Origin: Mojavia pulchra JT2-VF2
GTDB lineage: Bacteria > Cyanobacteriota > Cyanobacteriia > Cyanobacteriales > Nostocaceae
Length of the DNA stretch: 64,000 nucleotides
Assembly: GCA_019359325.1 (NCBI GenBank)
Contig: JAHHHN010000009.1
Location: 186,001-250,000, forward strand
Direction of reading: 5' to 3'
Of the stretch, positions 38,000 to 47,547 are shown piece after piece. Below the pieces are notes generated by a model. That model made no database searches. It worked only from the letters and a program-made list of their open reading frames with translations, and had not been told where the DNA came from. Position 1 is the first letter of the stretch, and every line of letters starts with the position of its first letter. The position numbers and the translations under genes are program-made.

Positions 38000-38635
38000 T
38001 CATTCTTTTGCGGTGAGCAGTTTTTCTTTCAGCTTGCGTTTCAGTAGTAAACTTATCCCCCCAATCCCAAAAGCTAATATACTCAAGTTAGAATTCGACT
38101 CAGGAACAACTTGAAATTTAGTAATCGATTCGCGGATGAGCAGCTGTTGAGTTGTGGGTTCAAACAACTCGACAGCAAGAACTATAGGGTAGGAATCTGG
38201 GTTAGGAGAAAGTTCTGAAGCATTGCCTGAGTAAATTACACCAACAGTGACTGAACAGCCGACGCTAGTACCATTGGAACATCCACTTGGATAAACAGCA
38301 CCGCTCAGAACACCCATACTCTCAGGAAGGACAAGAAGATCAGAAGTAAAAAATGGAGCAACAACCCAGTCAGCAGTAACTTTTCTCAAACTTGTATACG
38401 ATGCTGACAAAGACAAGTTAGAAACAGCATTAGGGTATAAAATCCCTGTAAACCCAGCCCCAAAGACAGCTGGCTCAGAAGCACGAACAGTTTCCGTATC
38501 CAAGGTAAAGGAACCTGTGCCACCGCTTTCGGTGGAAAAGCTGAAGGTTAAGAGGGCCGCAGTAGCCGGAGCCATACTTAAACTTTCCAGAGCTATCAAT
38601 GCTGTTCCTACAGCAGCTACACATAACTTTTGCAT
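38000..38635 (-). CDS. Exported PEP-CTERM-like protein
   Basis: 211 residues: signal peptide (VAAVGTALIALESLSMAPATAA), a beta-rich mature part with Cys pair (CSNGTSVGC), and a C-terminal VPESNSNLSILAFGIGGISLLLKRK, which matches the PEP-CTERM pattern of a VPE/PEP motif, a hydrophobic helix and a basic tail. Such proteins are sorted to the cell surface by exosortase. No obvious relation to the biosynthetic genes around it; it lies codirectionally between trpC and the ABM gene. Confidence 0.65.
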   Translation of the reverse strand: MQKLCVAAVGTALIALESLSMAPATAALLTFSFSTESGGTGSFTLDTETVRASEPAVFGAGFTGILYPNAVSNLSLSASYTSLRKVTADWVVAPFFTSDLLVLPESMGVLSGAVYPSGCSNGTSVGCSVTVGVIYSGNASELSPNPDSYPIVLAVELFEPTTQQLLIRESITKFQVVPESNSNLSILAFGIGGISLLLKRKLKEKLLTAKE

Positions 38636-38810
38636 ACTCGTTTATTTCTGAGCTTGACGCTGCATAATTTGATCGAGTTGAGGTGATTAATCCTGTTGCC
38701 AACCAGTCAGCCCAATCTTTACACAATGAGCTGCACTTGTAAACTGGAGTTTAAGTTTGCTACAAGTACGATATTATAGTCTGAGCTTTTTTGAGTAGAC
38801 CCAGATCAGG

Positions 38811-39485
38811 TCAAGTCAGTAAGCCGTCTGCATCTGCGATGAAATCAATCTGATAAAGATGAGAATCTAACTGCTGAACCACATCTTTAATAGCTGTTTG
38901 TTCTTCACTATCAGCATTCCGATTCAGGTTTGACATTGCAGCATCGTAAGTATCTTTACTACTCCATTGGGAGTAGTTAATAATCCGGTTGCCATCAAGA
39001 CTACGAATCCAGGCGGTTGAAAGATTGCCTGTTTGTTTAGCGATCGCGGGATCGATAACCTGTGTTAGTTTTTGTAGTAACGACTGTTGATTCTCTGGTG
39101 CTACATACAAGACATCAATTTGAGTAATCAGGTTGTTGTGCGCTTCAATTTTTATCGGTTGTCCGCGTGTAAGAACCACTTCGTAATAGCGAAGATCCAT
39201 GCTCACACCAAGGTCTTGATAAGTGGCAAAAGCAGCAGAGATGTCTGGATTCTGGTGGATTGCTTTACTCGCCTCAATACTAGTCCATTGCACATAGTTG
39301 ATGACTCTGGTGCCATCCAAGCTGCGATGGAAATTGGCTGTGATAAAACCCGGTTGCTTTCTGATAGTTTCTGTATGAATCTTTAAATGATCTATCAGTG
39401 CTTGTTGTTTTGTTGCTTCAATTGTGAAAATATTGATAAAGGTAGCAACATTGTTGGTGACGGCAATTGTAGTTATCATTAGCAT
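38811..39485 (-). CDS. Tandem antibiotic-biosynthesis-monooxygenase (ABM) domain protein
   Basis: 224 residues made of two ferredoxin-like ABM domains. Each has the pattern of a first strand, QQ(A/S)LxxxL, a PGF/GNL turn and SLDGxRxINYxQW: first SLDGTRVINYVQWTSIEA (about 59-76), second SLDGNRIINYSQWSSKDT (about 164-181). Cofactor-free ABM enzymes oxidise aromatic polyketides or act as quinol or haem monooxygenases. Here the protein could oxidise or cyclise an indolic intermediate, which is inference from position between ribF and trpC in the cluster. Confidence 0.8.
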   Translation of the reverse strand: MLMITTIAVTNNVATFINIFTIEATKQQALIDHLKIHTETIRKQPGFITANFHRSLDGTRVINYVQWTSIEASKAIHQNPDISAAFATYQDLGVSMDLRYYEVVLTRGQPIKIEAHNNLITQIDVLYVAPENQQSLLQKLTQVIDPAIAKQTGNLSTAWIRSLDGNRIINYSQWSSKDTYDAAMSNLNRNADSEEQTAIKDVVQQLDSHLYQIDFIADADGLLT

Positions 39486-39574
39486 TCCTCTGAATAAAAT
39501 TGAAAATTGAGATTACTTGCGAACCGGAAACTTTTTTGATAGTTGAAAAATTTTCATGGCAGGAGCAAATGCCA

Positions 39575-40588
39575 TTAAGCTACTGAAATAGTTGCTGGTC
39601 TTTCCAGTCGAGAACCCAGTTCTGACAAGTCTGCGAGAACAGTTCTGGCTATGGTGCAATCAGCTTGAATCTGTGCTTTTAGAGCTTCTAGGGATACAAA
39701 TTCTTGTTGAGGTCGCAAAAACTTTTCTAGCTGTATAATTAGGGTCTTTCCATATAAATTTCCAGACCAATCTAACAAGTGTACTTTTACATGTGAACGC
39801 TCCCCATTTACTGTCAGGCAATAACCAATATTCATGACGCCTTTGTAGGCAAGAGGCACGGAGGATTCATCAGTGAGCGCTTTTACTCTCCCACTGTTCC
39901 ACTCTGTTTCCCTCTCATCTTCAATAAAAACTCTTACAGCATAGACACCGTGTCTTGGCAAGAGCTTTTCTTTTGGTAACTGGAGATTAGCGGTAGGCAA
40001 ACCTATGGTTTGACCCATCTGCTCACCTCGAACAACAGAGCCTGTAAGGGTGTAACAACTCCCTAATAGGGCTTTAGCGCGTTGGAGTTCGCCTTGCTCT
40101 ATGGCTTTGCGGATGGATGTGCTGCTGATGCGTTCGCCTTCATGAGTGTGTGGAGAAACGATAGTAACAGGGATGCCAAAGGTGGCTGCGATCGCTTGCA
40201 AATCAACAGCGGTTCCGCTACGCTGATGTCCAAAGCGAAAGTCGTGTCCGACACTAACTTGTTGGGCTTGCAAATCTTGTACAAGAATTTTTTCGACAAA
40301 CTGCTGGGGACTTAAAGCTGCTAGTTCTCGATTAAACGGTAGTGACACCATCTGTTTTACCCCAAATGATCGCAGTTGTTGCACTTTCTCATTCACAGGT
40401 GTCAGTAAAGGACAGCGTTTTCCGCTAAAAAACTCACGAGGATGAGGATTGAATGTGACAACTGTAGGATAAAAGTTTTGAGAATTCAAAATCGATTCAA
40501 TTACCTTTTGATGTCCGCGATGCAAACCATCAAAGTTACCAAGAGCAACAGCGGTTGGAGTTAAAAATGAAGTTAAGCTTCCTAACAT
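39575..40588 (-). CDS. ribF: Bifunctional riboflavin kinase/FAD synthetase
   Basis: 337 residues. The N-terminal FAD-synthetase domain has VALGNFDGLHRGHQKVI (ATP-binding GxFDGxHxGH). The C-terminal riboflavin kinase domain has GLPTANL and YKGVMNIGYCLTVNGE. It makes FMN and FAD from riboflavin. The gene lies directly downstream of the tryptophan halogenase, 109 bp away, in the same direction. The cluster needs flavin for at least three enzymes (halogenase, amino-acid oxidase, flavin monooxygenase), so local ribF may boost supply. It may alternatively be the only housekeeping copy. Confidence 0.94.
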   Translation of the reverse strand: MLGSLTSFLTPTAVALGNFDGLHRGHQKVIESILNSQNFYPTVVTFNPHPREFFSGKRCPLLTPVNEKVQQLRSFGVKQMVSLPFNRELAALSPQQFVEKILVQDLQAQQVSVGHDFRFGHQRSGTAVDLQAIAATFGIPVTIVSPHTHEGERISSTSIRKAIEQGELQRAKALLGSCYTLTGSVVRGEQMGQTIGLPTANLQLPKEKLLPRHGVYAVRVFIEDERETEWNSGRVKALTDESSVPLAYKGVMNIGYCLTVNGERSHVKVHLLDWSGNLYGKTLIIQLEKFLRPQQEFVSLEALKAQIQADCTIARTVLADLSELGSRLERPATISVA

Positions 40589-40697
40589 GATAGATGGTTC
40601 AAAAGTTTCCAGGATAAATATTCTTTCTATTGAGGAGTAGGTATTGGTTAGTGAGAAAACTCTTCCCTAATTCCCAGTACCTAGCCCTCAGTCCCTT

Positions 40698-42317
40698 TTA
40701 TCGCGTCAAGCTTGGCTCAAGTTGACGATATTGTTCAACCATCAGTTCATCTCCTTTATGCAAATTTTTGATATAGGCATAATGCGAAGGCAACTCTTTT
40801 AAGAGGTTTTCTGTGGTAGCCTGCACAGACTTGAAAGTTATTTCTGCCTTTTCTATCGAGTCTGGTTTATGGTTTAAGATAGGCAAAACTGAATCGGGCA
40901 AGTAGTTTACTCCCGCTAAAATTGCCAAGTAATTACTATTAGTCCAGAACCTGTCAAAACCAGCATCAAAGTTCCGGTTATACCCATACTCGTCTGTGTA
41001 AGGAGTGTTAATAGGAGCTCCAGCCCGATAGATGTCTAAGAGGGTCTGCAACGATTCAGGGATTTTGAGGTCGAACTTATTTGCCTTCCAGAATGGTGTG
41101 TCCTCACGAGAGGTGGTGCAGTAGTGCAGGACTATAAAATCCCTAACATCATCAATCATGTAAGCGATTCTTTCATTGAACTTGTTCCTCAAAGCAGGGT
41201 TCATACTCTTGTCAGGGAAGTACCTAATTAATTGCTTGAGAGCCGCGTAAATAAAGTAAATCCCTGTTGACTCTAGCGGTTCAATAAACCCACTAGAGAG
41301 TCCGAGACTAACGCAGTTCTTCACCCAAGCTCGCTTAGTTCTGCCCACTCTCATTTTGAGGTGCTTGATTGGAACATCTTTGTCTTTAATACCGTGAAAT
41401 CCTCTAAATTCTTGTTCAGCTTGTTCTGGAGAAATGAAGTTTTGGGAATAGACATAGCCTGTACCCAATCGCCCGTACTGTGGAATCTCCCATACCCAAC
41501 CAGAACTGAGGGCGGTTGCTGTTGTGTAGGGTCTAAAATTATCATCATTGTCGTCCGTCGATAGCGCTGTAGCCACAGCGCTATCGCACAAGAGATTATC
41601 TGAATAGGGCAAGAAAGGCTCTTTAAGCGCTTCATTAATCAACAGACCTCGGAAACCTGAGCAGTCCAAATATAAATCTGCGGTGTAAGTATTGCCTTTT
41701 TGGGTTTTCAAACAGCTAATGGCACCTGTATCGTCTAGGGCGACATCAACTACCTGATCAATTACGCGCACCACCCCTCGTTTAGTCGCCCACTTAGTTA
41801 AGTACTGGGCAACTAAGCCTGCATCGAAATGGTATGCATAGTCAACGCTTGCACGTCCATCCAGAAATTTAGGAGATTTGTATTTTTCGCACAGTCTTTG
41901 GCTTGGGTAACAGCTATGGGCCATCGGACGTTCATATCCATTGAGCCGTTTTTTCAGCCAGTAATGCGTCAGTGGAACACCATCACATTCTTTGGCTTCC
42001 CCAAAGATGTGAAAAAATGTATTGTTTTTGGTTACGGAAGGCGGATAAGCCCAATTAACGTACTTAATACCTATCTTAAATGTCGCCGTACATTCTGGCA
42101 TCCATTCGGATTCTGAAAGCCCCAGAAAATCAAAGAAATCCGTTCGTATACTCGGTACGGTTGCTTCTCCTACACCTACTGTGGGAATTCGATCCGACTC
42201 AATAAGGGTGATATTAACGCTTCCTTGCAATGTTTTTGTCAGATAGGATGCTGCCATCCAGCCGGTTGTACCACCACCTACAATGATGATGTTTTGAATC
42301 TTGTTATTTGAATCCAT
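40698..42317 (-). CDS. FAD-dependent tryptophan halogenase
   Basis: 539 residues, the normal size for PrnA/RebH/PyrH-type enzymes. The FAD-binding GGGTTGWMAASYL is at about 14-26. The catalytic Lys is in TFKIGIKYVNW (equivalent of Lys79 in PrnA), the halogenase marker WVWEIP is at about 272-277, and the catalytic Glu is in GFIEPLESTGIYF (equivalent of Glu346). The enzyme chlorinates or brominates an indole carbon using HOCl made from FADH2, oxygen and halide. The regiochemistry (5, 6 or 7) cannot be read by eye. A partner flavin reductase was not found in the window. Adjacent to trpEG and ribF in the same direction. Confidence 0.96.
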   Translation of the reverse strand: MDSNNKIQNIIIVGGGTTGWMAASYLTKTLQGSVNITLIESDRIPTVGVGEATVPSIRTDFFDFLGLSESEWMPECTATFKIGIKYVNWAYPPSVTKNNTFFHIFGEAKECDGVPLTHYWLKKRLNGYERPMAHSCYPSQRLCEKYKSPKFLDGRASVDYAYHFDAGLVAQYLTKWATKRGVVRVIDQVVDVALDDTGAISCLKTQKGNTYTADLYLDCSGFRGLLINEALKEPFLPYSDNLLCDSAVATALSTDDNDDNFRPYTTATALSSGWVWEIPQYGRLGTGYVYSQNFISPEQAEQEFRGFHGIKDKDVPIKHLKMRVGRTKRAWVKNCVSLGLSSGFIEPLESTGIYFIYAALKQLIRYFPDKSMNPALRNKFNERIAYMIDDVRDFIVLHYCTTSREDTPFWKANKFDLKIPESLQTLLDIYRAGAPINTPYTDEYGYNRNFDAGFDRFWTNSNYLAILAGVNYLPDSVLPILNHKPDSIEKAEITFKSVQATTENLLKELPSHYAYIKNLHKGDELMVEQYRQLEPSLTR

Positions 42318-42472
42318 GATGTCTCTCCTAGATTTTGATTGGAAATTTTTGGCAGTTAAAGTGAAAAAGTGGAGTTAAGCGTTTAGTACTGGACAGCCTG
42401 ATGTCGTGTTCAAACTGATAGGAAACTAGGCTTACGAAGCAAAAAAATTGCGTTAGCTTGGGATGATGAATT

Positions 42473-44758
42473 TCAATGGTGTCCAGCTTTTGTCGTATCG
42501 GCTGTAGTCAATCTAATCGATGTCTGTTCATGGCTAGTTTCCATGAAAGGAGAAAGTTTATTTATATAGGAGAACTGAGCCGGGCTAGTTTTGGCGTATG
42601 CAAGGATGACGTTCTTAATAATCGCTAGACCAACTTCTCCAGCCAGACTCATAATTGATTCTGGATGAAACTGAACGGCGGCAATTGGTAATGTCTGATG
42701 CTCGATACCCATAATCACGCCATCATCCGAAATGGCTGTAACTTTGAGTTCTTTAGGCATGTTTTCAGGTCGAGCAAACAACGAGTGATATCTGCCAACC
42801 TCGAACGATCGCGGCAAGTCTTTAAAAACGGCAGAGTCGGAAGCCACAACACAAACACGAGATATTTTTCCGTGTTGGGGATAGCTGAGAACTCCCAACT
42901 CACCCCCGAAAGCTTCAACAATTGACTGTAATCCCAAACACACACCAAAAATGGGGATTTGCCGTCTTGTGCAAACTGTAATCGTTTCTGCCACATGAAA
43001 GTCACTTGGTTTTCCTGGCCCTGGAGATAGAACCACAAGATCTGGAGATTCTGCATCAAAGACTGATTCCGAAAAACCATGACGCAGTGTTGTGACTGTA
43101 GCACCAGTTTGACGGATGTAGTTTGCTAGTGTGTGAACAAATGAGTCTTCATAGTCAATGAGTAAGACATGCTTGCCTGGTTGAGTGCTAGCTTGATGAT
43201 GGTCAAAATTTGAGTTGCTTGAGACATCAGTACTCGTCTGCTTCGCCTGATAAAGTGTTTGAAGGAGGGCAGCAGCTTTGGTAATAGTTTCCTGGGCTTC
43301 GGCTTCTGGAATTGAGTCATAAAGAACTGTCGCACCCACTCTTACTTCTGCGATCGTGTCCACAAGCTGGATAGTCCGTAGAATTAAACCCGTGTTTAGG
43401 TGACCTTTGAAGGTTAAGTACCCAACCGCTCCACCATACCAACGCCGAGGGCTACGCTCGTGCTGTTCGATAAACTGTATTGCTGCCCGTTTTGGTGCTC
43501 CTGTGACTGTGACTGCCCAAAGATGGGTAAGAAATGCATCCAAAGCATCAAACTCAGGTCGCAGTAAGCCTTCAACATGGTCTACGGTATGGATTAGATG
43601 ACTGTACAACTCAATTTGGCGGCGACCAATCACTCGTACTGACCCAGGCTCACAAATCCGGGATTTATCGTTGCGGTCAACATCAGTACACATGGTTAAC
43701 TCAGCTTCATCCTTGCGTGAGTTAAGAAGCTGAAGGATTTGAGTGGCATCATCGATCGCATCTTTTCCTCGCCTAATCGTACCACTAATTGGGCAAGTTT
43801 CAACGCGTTTACCTTCTACCCTGACAAACATTTCTGGGGATGCACCAATAAGATACTCTCCACCCAAATTAAAGATGAATCCATAGGGACTGGGATTAAT
43901 CTGCTGTAGGGTTCGGAACAGTTCTGCTGGAGATTTTTCGCAGGCTTTAAAGAAGCTTTGACTGGGAACAACCTCAAATAAATCGCCCCGACGGAAGTAA
44001 TCGAGTGCTTTCTCAACTTGAAGAGTATACTCATCAGTTGCATGGTCAGACGCTTGAGTAGGGGTACGACGTTTACCTTTGTAATTAATCTTTTCACAGC
44101 TATTGGATAAACCCCTAGTGCTACCATGCTCAGTCTCGAATTCATACTGCACACGAATTGCACGTTGCAGATAGTAGTCAACAATTACTAGTTCATCAGG
44201 TAAATATAACAACAAATCTCGCTGTTCTGTAGAACGTGGGAGCAGCTTTGGCATTGGCTCAAACTGAAAAACTAAGTCGTAGCCAAATGCACCGTACAGT
44301 CCCAGGTGGTTATCTTCAGAACTCTCGAAAGTATGTAGAATTTCACGAACAACACTAAACACAGATGGTTGTTTGCTTCGTTCTTCTTCAGAAAAGAAAC
44401 GTTCTTTTGGCCGGACAGAGCCAGTTATACTACCCTCCTGCCAATTGAGTGCCTGAAGTTGCGGTTGCTTGTATAAACGCTCTGCTAAATAAGTTAACAG
44501 CATCATACCCCGCTCGTTATGTGCTGTGAGTGTGAAAGAGTTCTCACAAGTAACCAGTTCTAGGGGTGGATTAATAAAGCCGATCGCCCATCTCTTGTAT
44601 CGTCCTGGATATTCGTAACTGCTTGCAAGTAATCCTCCACGCTGAGTATCAATATGTAACAAAACCTCTTCAATAGCTGTTGCCATCGAAGTCTCTGTTA
44701 CAGTGCGAGATACACAAACTCCACCTTTAGTTATGTAGCAATGACTATCAAAATTCAT
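42473..44758 (-). CDS. trpEG: Fused anthranilate synthase (TrpE-TrpG)
   Basis: 761 residues from ATG 44758 (MNFDSHCY); the track of codons from a TTG at 44764 is less likely. The TrpE chorismate-binding part (about 1-500) has ISGTIRRGKD, TMCTDVDRNDKSRICEPGSV and TGAPKRAAIQFI. The TrpG glutaminase part (about 540-735) has the nucleophile Cys in GVCLGLQSIVEAFGG and the His-Glu pair in AVQFHPESI. It makes anthranilate, the first step to tryptophan. The fused form is common as an extra copy in Nostocales biosynthetic clusters and supports a dedicated tryptophan supply. Confidence 0.95.
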   Translation of the reverse strand: MNFDSHCYITKGGVCVSRTVTETSMATAIEEVLLHIDTQRGGLLASSYEYPGRYKRWAIGFINPPLELVTCENSFTLTAHNERGMMLLTYLAERLYKQPQLQALNWQEGSITGSVRPKERFFSEEERSKQPSVFSVVREILHTFESSEDNHLGLYGAFGYDLVFQFEPMPKLLPRSTEQRDLLLYLPDELVIVDYYLQRAIRVQYEFETEHGSTRGLSNSCEKINYKGKRRTPTQASDHATDEYTLQVEKALDYFRRGDLFEVVPSQSFFKACEKSPAELFRTLQQINPSPYGFIFNLGGEYLIGASPEMFVRVEGKRVETCPISGTIRRGKDAIDDATQILQLLNSRKDEAELTMCTDVDRNDKSRICEPGSVRVIGRRQIELYSHLIHTVDHVEGLLRPEFDALDAFLTHLWAVTVTGAPKRAAIQFIEQHERSPRRWYGGAVGYLTFKGHLNTGLILRTIQLVDTIAEVRVGATVLYDSIPEAEAQETITKAAALLQTLYQAKQTSTDVSSNSNFDHHQASTQPGKHVLLIDYEDSFVHTLANYIRQTGATVTTLRHGFSESVFDAESPDLVVLSPGPGKPSDFHVAETITVCTRRQIPIFGVCLGLQSIVEAFGGELGVLSYPQHGKISRVCVVASDSAVFKDLPRSFEVGRYHSLFARPENMPKELKVTAISDDGVIMGIEHQTLPIAAVQFHPESIMSLAGEVGLAIIKNVILAYAKTSPAQFSYINKLSPFMETSHEQTSIRLTTADTTKAGHH

Positions 44759-44876
44759 TAGCAATTTGTCTCCAACTGCTTTAAAGAAATTTTTACAGGG
44801 GTGATTTGCTCACAAAGTCATTTGCAAAATATAAATGCGAGCGATTTAGTTGATGAGATTGGAACATACAATCCAA

Positions 44877-45986
44877 CTATGGATTTGCTGAACTGCTTGT
44901 GCTTAACTGTCTGTGCGAGCCTAAAGGTACTGTTGATAAAGGATATTCTTGAGGCCAACGACAAACAGCTTGACCGATAATAGCTATCTGTTTCATAAAT
45001 TCCTCATATTGCTGCAAGGAGAGGGACTGAGAACCATCAGAAAGAGCCTTTTTCGGATTTGGGTGAACCTCAATCATCAGGGAATCTGCTCCAGCAACGA
45101 TCGCCGCTTTAGCCATTGTTGGGACGTACTCTGCCAGACCCGTACCGTGGCTAGGATCGACCATAATCGGTAAATGAGTTAGCGATCGCAGAACAGGTAC
45201 AGCAGTAAGATCGAGTGTATTACGCGTATATTGTCGATCAAAGGTGCGAATCCCCCGTTCGCACAGAATCACGTTTGGGTTACCTGCTGCCAGAATGTAC
45301 TCAGCCGCCATCAACCACTCTTCAATTGTTGCGGACAGACCTCGCTTCAGCACAACTGGCTTATTTATTGCCCCTACTCGTTTCAACAATGAAAAATTTT
45401 GCATATTGCGGGCACCGATTTGGATAATGTCTGCAACCTCTGCCACTTTCTCAAGATCAGCTGTATCCATGACTTCAGTTACAATACCCAAACCTGTAGC
45501 CTGACGTGCTGTTGCCAGCAAGTCTAAAGCTGGCGCACCGTGTCCTTGGAAAGCATAAGGAGAGGTTCGGGGCTTATAGGCTCCTCCTCGCAAAAACTTA
45601 GCACCAGCCGCTTTGACGAGTTGAGCTGTCTCCACAATCATTTCTTCATTTTCTACTGAGCATGGCCCAGCGATGGAAACTATCGGATAATTTTGACCAA
45701 ATGTTACCAATCCATTAGGCGTTGATACAATTACCGAACTCGGCTCTCCATGACGAAATTCTAGACTCGCTCGTTTATAAGGCTTATTTACCCGGATAAC
45801 TTTCTCAATAAAAGGACTTAGTTGTTGGATTTGTTGAGGATTGAGAGCAGCTGTATCACCTATTAAACCAATTGCAACTTGGTGTTTGCCAACAATTGGT
45901 TCTGGTATGACATTCCAGCTACGTAATTCTTGACAAGTTCGTTCAATTTCTAAGGTAAGAGTACCAGGCTTGATGACTACAATCAT
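44877..45986 (-). CDS. aroF: 3-deoxy-7-phosphoheptulonate (DAHP) synthase, type I-beta
   Basis: 369 residues. An N-terminal ferredoxin-like regulatory domain (about 1-90) precedes the TIM barrel, with VSIAGPCSVENEEM, KFLRGGAYKPRTSPYAFQG and LPIMVDPSHGTG. It is the entry step of the shikimate pathway. The FL domain normally gives allosteric inhibition by aromatic products, and a cluster copy may differ in sensitivity. Lies 118 bp upstream of trpEG in the transcribed direction, so chorismate supply and tryptophan synthesis are linked. Confidence 0.95.
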   Translation of the reverse strand: MIVVIKPGTLTLEIERTCQELRSWNVIPEPIVGKHQVAIGLIGDTAALNPQQIQQLSPFIEKVIRVNKPYKRASLEFRHGEPSSVIVSTPNGLVTFGQNYPIVSIAGPCSVENEEMIVETAQLVKAAGAKFLRGGAYKPRTSPYAFQGHGAPALDLLATARQATGLGIVTEVMDTADLEKVAEVADIIQIGARNMQNFSLLKRVGAINKPVVLKRGLSATIEEWLMAAEYILAAGNPNVILCERGIRTFDRQYTRNTLDLTAVPVLRSLTHLPIMVDPSHGTGLAEYVPTMAKAAIVAGADSLMIEVHPNPKKALSDGSQSLSLQQYEEFMKQIAIIGQAVCRWPQEYPLSTVPLGSHRQLSTSSSANP

Positions 45987-46065
45987 GGTTTAAATTCCCG
46001 TTCAAATGATAATTAGCTTGATGTGGTTCTCGGCTTAACCGATGGTAGAAGTGGAATTGTAAGGA

Positions 46066-47169
46066 TTACTTCCTTGCAACCATACAAGTTACCACTGGGT
46101 AATCTGGATGAAAATTATCTAGCTCATGAGACAATAATTCTTCTGCTGAAATTGCCATAAAACTAGCTACAACTGTTAAAGGATTGCCGTAAACATATAA
46201 CTTTTGTTGGGAAAAATCTTGAAATAACTGTTTCATTCCATCTGGAAGTGGTCGCCAATAATCTCCAGGCATATCATGCAATCTTTGGGCGCTCGGAACC
46301 AAGCAAAAACATTGGCCACCCACTTTCAACCAACTGTAAATATTGTGGATAACTACCCAAGGATTATGACAGTGTTCCAACACATTAAAAACTACTATTG
46401 CGTCTAGAGATTCTGGCGCGATCGCCGCTAAGTCGTGAACATCTCCTACCTGGGTAACTCCTGGTCTGGGTGCTACATCCAAAGTTTGATATTCTGTGAC
46501 ATGAGAAAATTGATAAAGTTCTCGATTTTCCACGATTCCCCCCAGTTCCAACACGGTTCCTGCAACTTGGTGTCGAATCTCTCTAATAAATTGACCTAAA
46601 TAATATCGATCAATAGGAGTTCCTCTGGTAAATCCGAACACAGGACATAAAGGAGAATTCCGCCTCAAATCACCCCATTCTAAAGTATTTACAGCTGGGG
46701 AGAGCAGACCGAGCGTTGCAAGATATTCTACTGATTGGTTAAAAGCTTCAAAACTGCTAATTTCTTCATCTGCTGCAAAAGTTTCTTGAGCAAATAGACA
46801 ACGCATTACTTGGCAAGTCTCTTTACTAATTGTATCTAAATCGTATTGTTTTTCTGGATTTAAAATATTAATAAATCCTTGCTCAACAACCTTCAATGTT
46901 TTGTTAGCAACTGCAACGATGAAATCACCTGATTTTTTGTATATTTCTCTACATTTTTGTAATACACTCTGAGAAACAGGTAAATAATTAATTTCTTGAA
47001 AGTGTTGATATGCTGCTTCTAAAGATTTTTCATGAATAAAAATTTCTAGAATGATTAGCAATTTTTTTTTGTCAATAACCTGGGTTTTATTTTGATTCCA
47101 GTCAAATACTGCCCAAACTTGATAATCTTTAACTGTCAAAAATGCACTAGCCACATAAAAATTTCTCAT
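46066..47169 (-). CDS. Class I SAM methyltransferase with N-terminal extension
   Basis: 367 residues. A helical N-terminal part (about 1-180) of unknown type, with YHLAT-like hydrophobic spacing, is followed by a methyltransferase domain: TVLELGGIVENRELYQFSHV (motif I variant with LELGG), GDVHDLAAIAPESLDAIVVF and NVLEHCHNPWVVIHNIYSWL (type 11 pattern). Target could be an O- or N-position on the bisindole or its sugar. It sits between the O-methyltransferase region and aroF in the cluster. Confidence 0.8.
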   Translation of the reverse strand: MRNFYVASAFLTVKDYQVWAVFDWNQNKTQVIDKKKLLIILEIFIHEKSLEAAYQHFQEINYLPVSQSVLQKCREIYKKSGDFIVAVANKTLKVVEQGFINILNPEKQYDLDTISKETCQVMRCLFAQETFAADEEISSFEAFNQSVEYLATLGLLSPAVNTLEWGDLRRNSPLCPVFGFTRGTPIDRYYLGQFIREIRHQVAGTVLELGGIVENRELYQFSHVTEYQTLDVAPRPGVTQVGDVHDLAAIAPESLDAIVVFNVLEHCHNPWVVIHNIYSWLKVGGQCFCLVPSAQRLHDMPGDYWRPLPDGMKQLFQDFSQQKLYVYGNPLTVVASFMAISAEELLSHELDNFHPDYPVVTCMVARK

Positions 47170-47547
47170 GATGATTATTCCTCAAGAATATCTAAAGAAA
47201 GCTCTAGAGTTCCTATTAAATTTATGAAAAAATTCTGTACAACTGTATCTCCTTTATAAACTGTTAAGAGTTTTCTGCCCCCTACTCTATGAGTAAGTCT
47301 AAAAATTAAATTAAATTCCTATATTTTATTAAAAGTCTTTTTATAGCGGTTCCCATCCTGGTGAGGTATGTTTTCAAAGCTACTAACCTTATTAAACAAG
47401 ATTTGGGTGTACCTCAGTTGCTTAGGAAACGCTATATTAGATAGATTTCTAAAAAATAGAAATTTAAAAAACTACACCATTAAGATTAACAGAGATAATT
47501 TTATCTCTTTTCAACATTAGCCTTTTGTACGAGCCGCTTGTCAGTTG
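47170..47547. other. Intergenic region with a MITE-like element
   Basis: 378 bp between two methyltransferase genes, AT-rich except for the palindromic element 47342-47436, which is annotated separately. No open frame with coding character. Confidence 0.5.
47342..47436. mobile_element. MITE-like element with 27-bp terminal inverted repeats
   Basis: TATAGCGGTTCCCATCCTGG continues to GTGAGGTA at the left (47342-47368). The right arm 47410-47436, TACCTCAGTTGCTTAGGAAA then CGCTATA, is its inverted counterpart with few mismatches. The 41-bp core codes for nothing. A solo arm occurs at 23709-23735. Confidence 0.7.
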
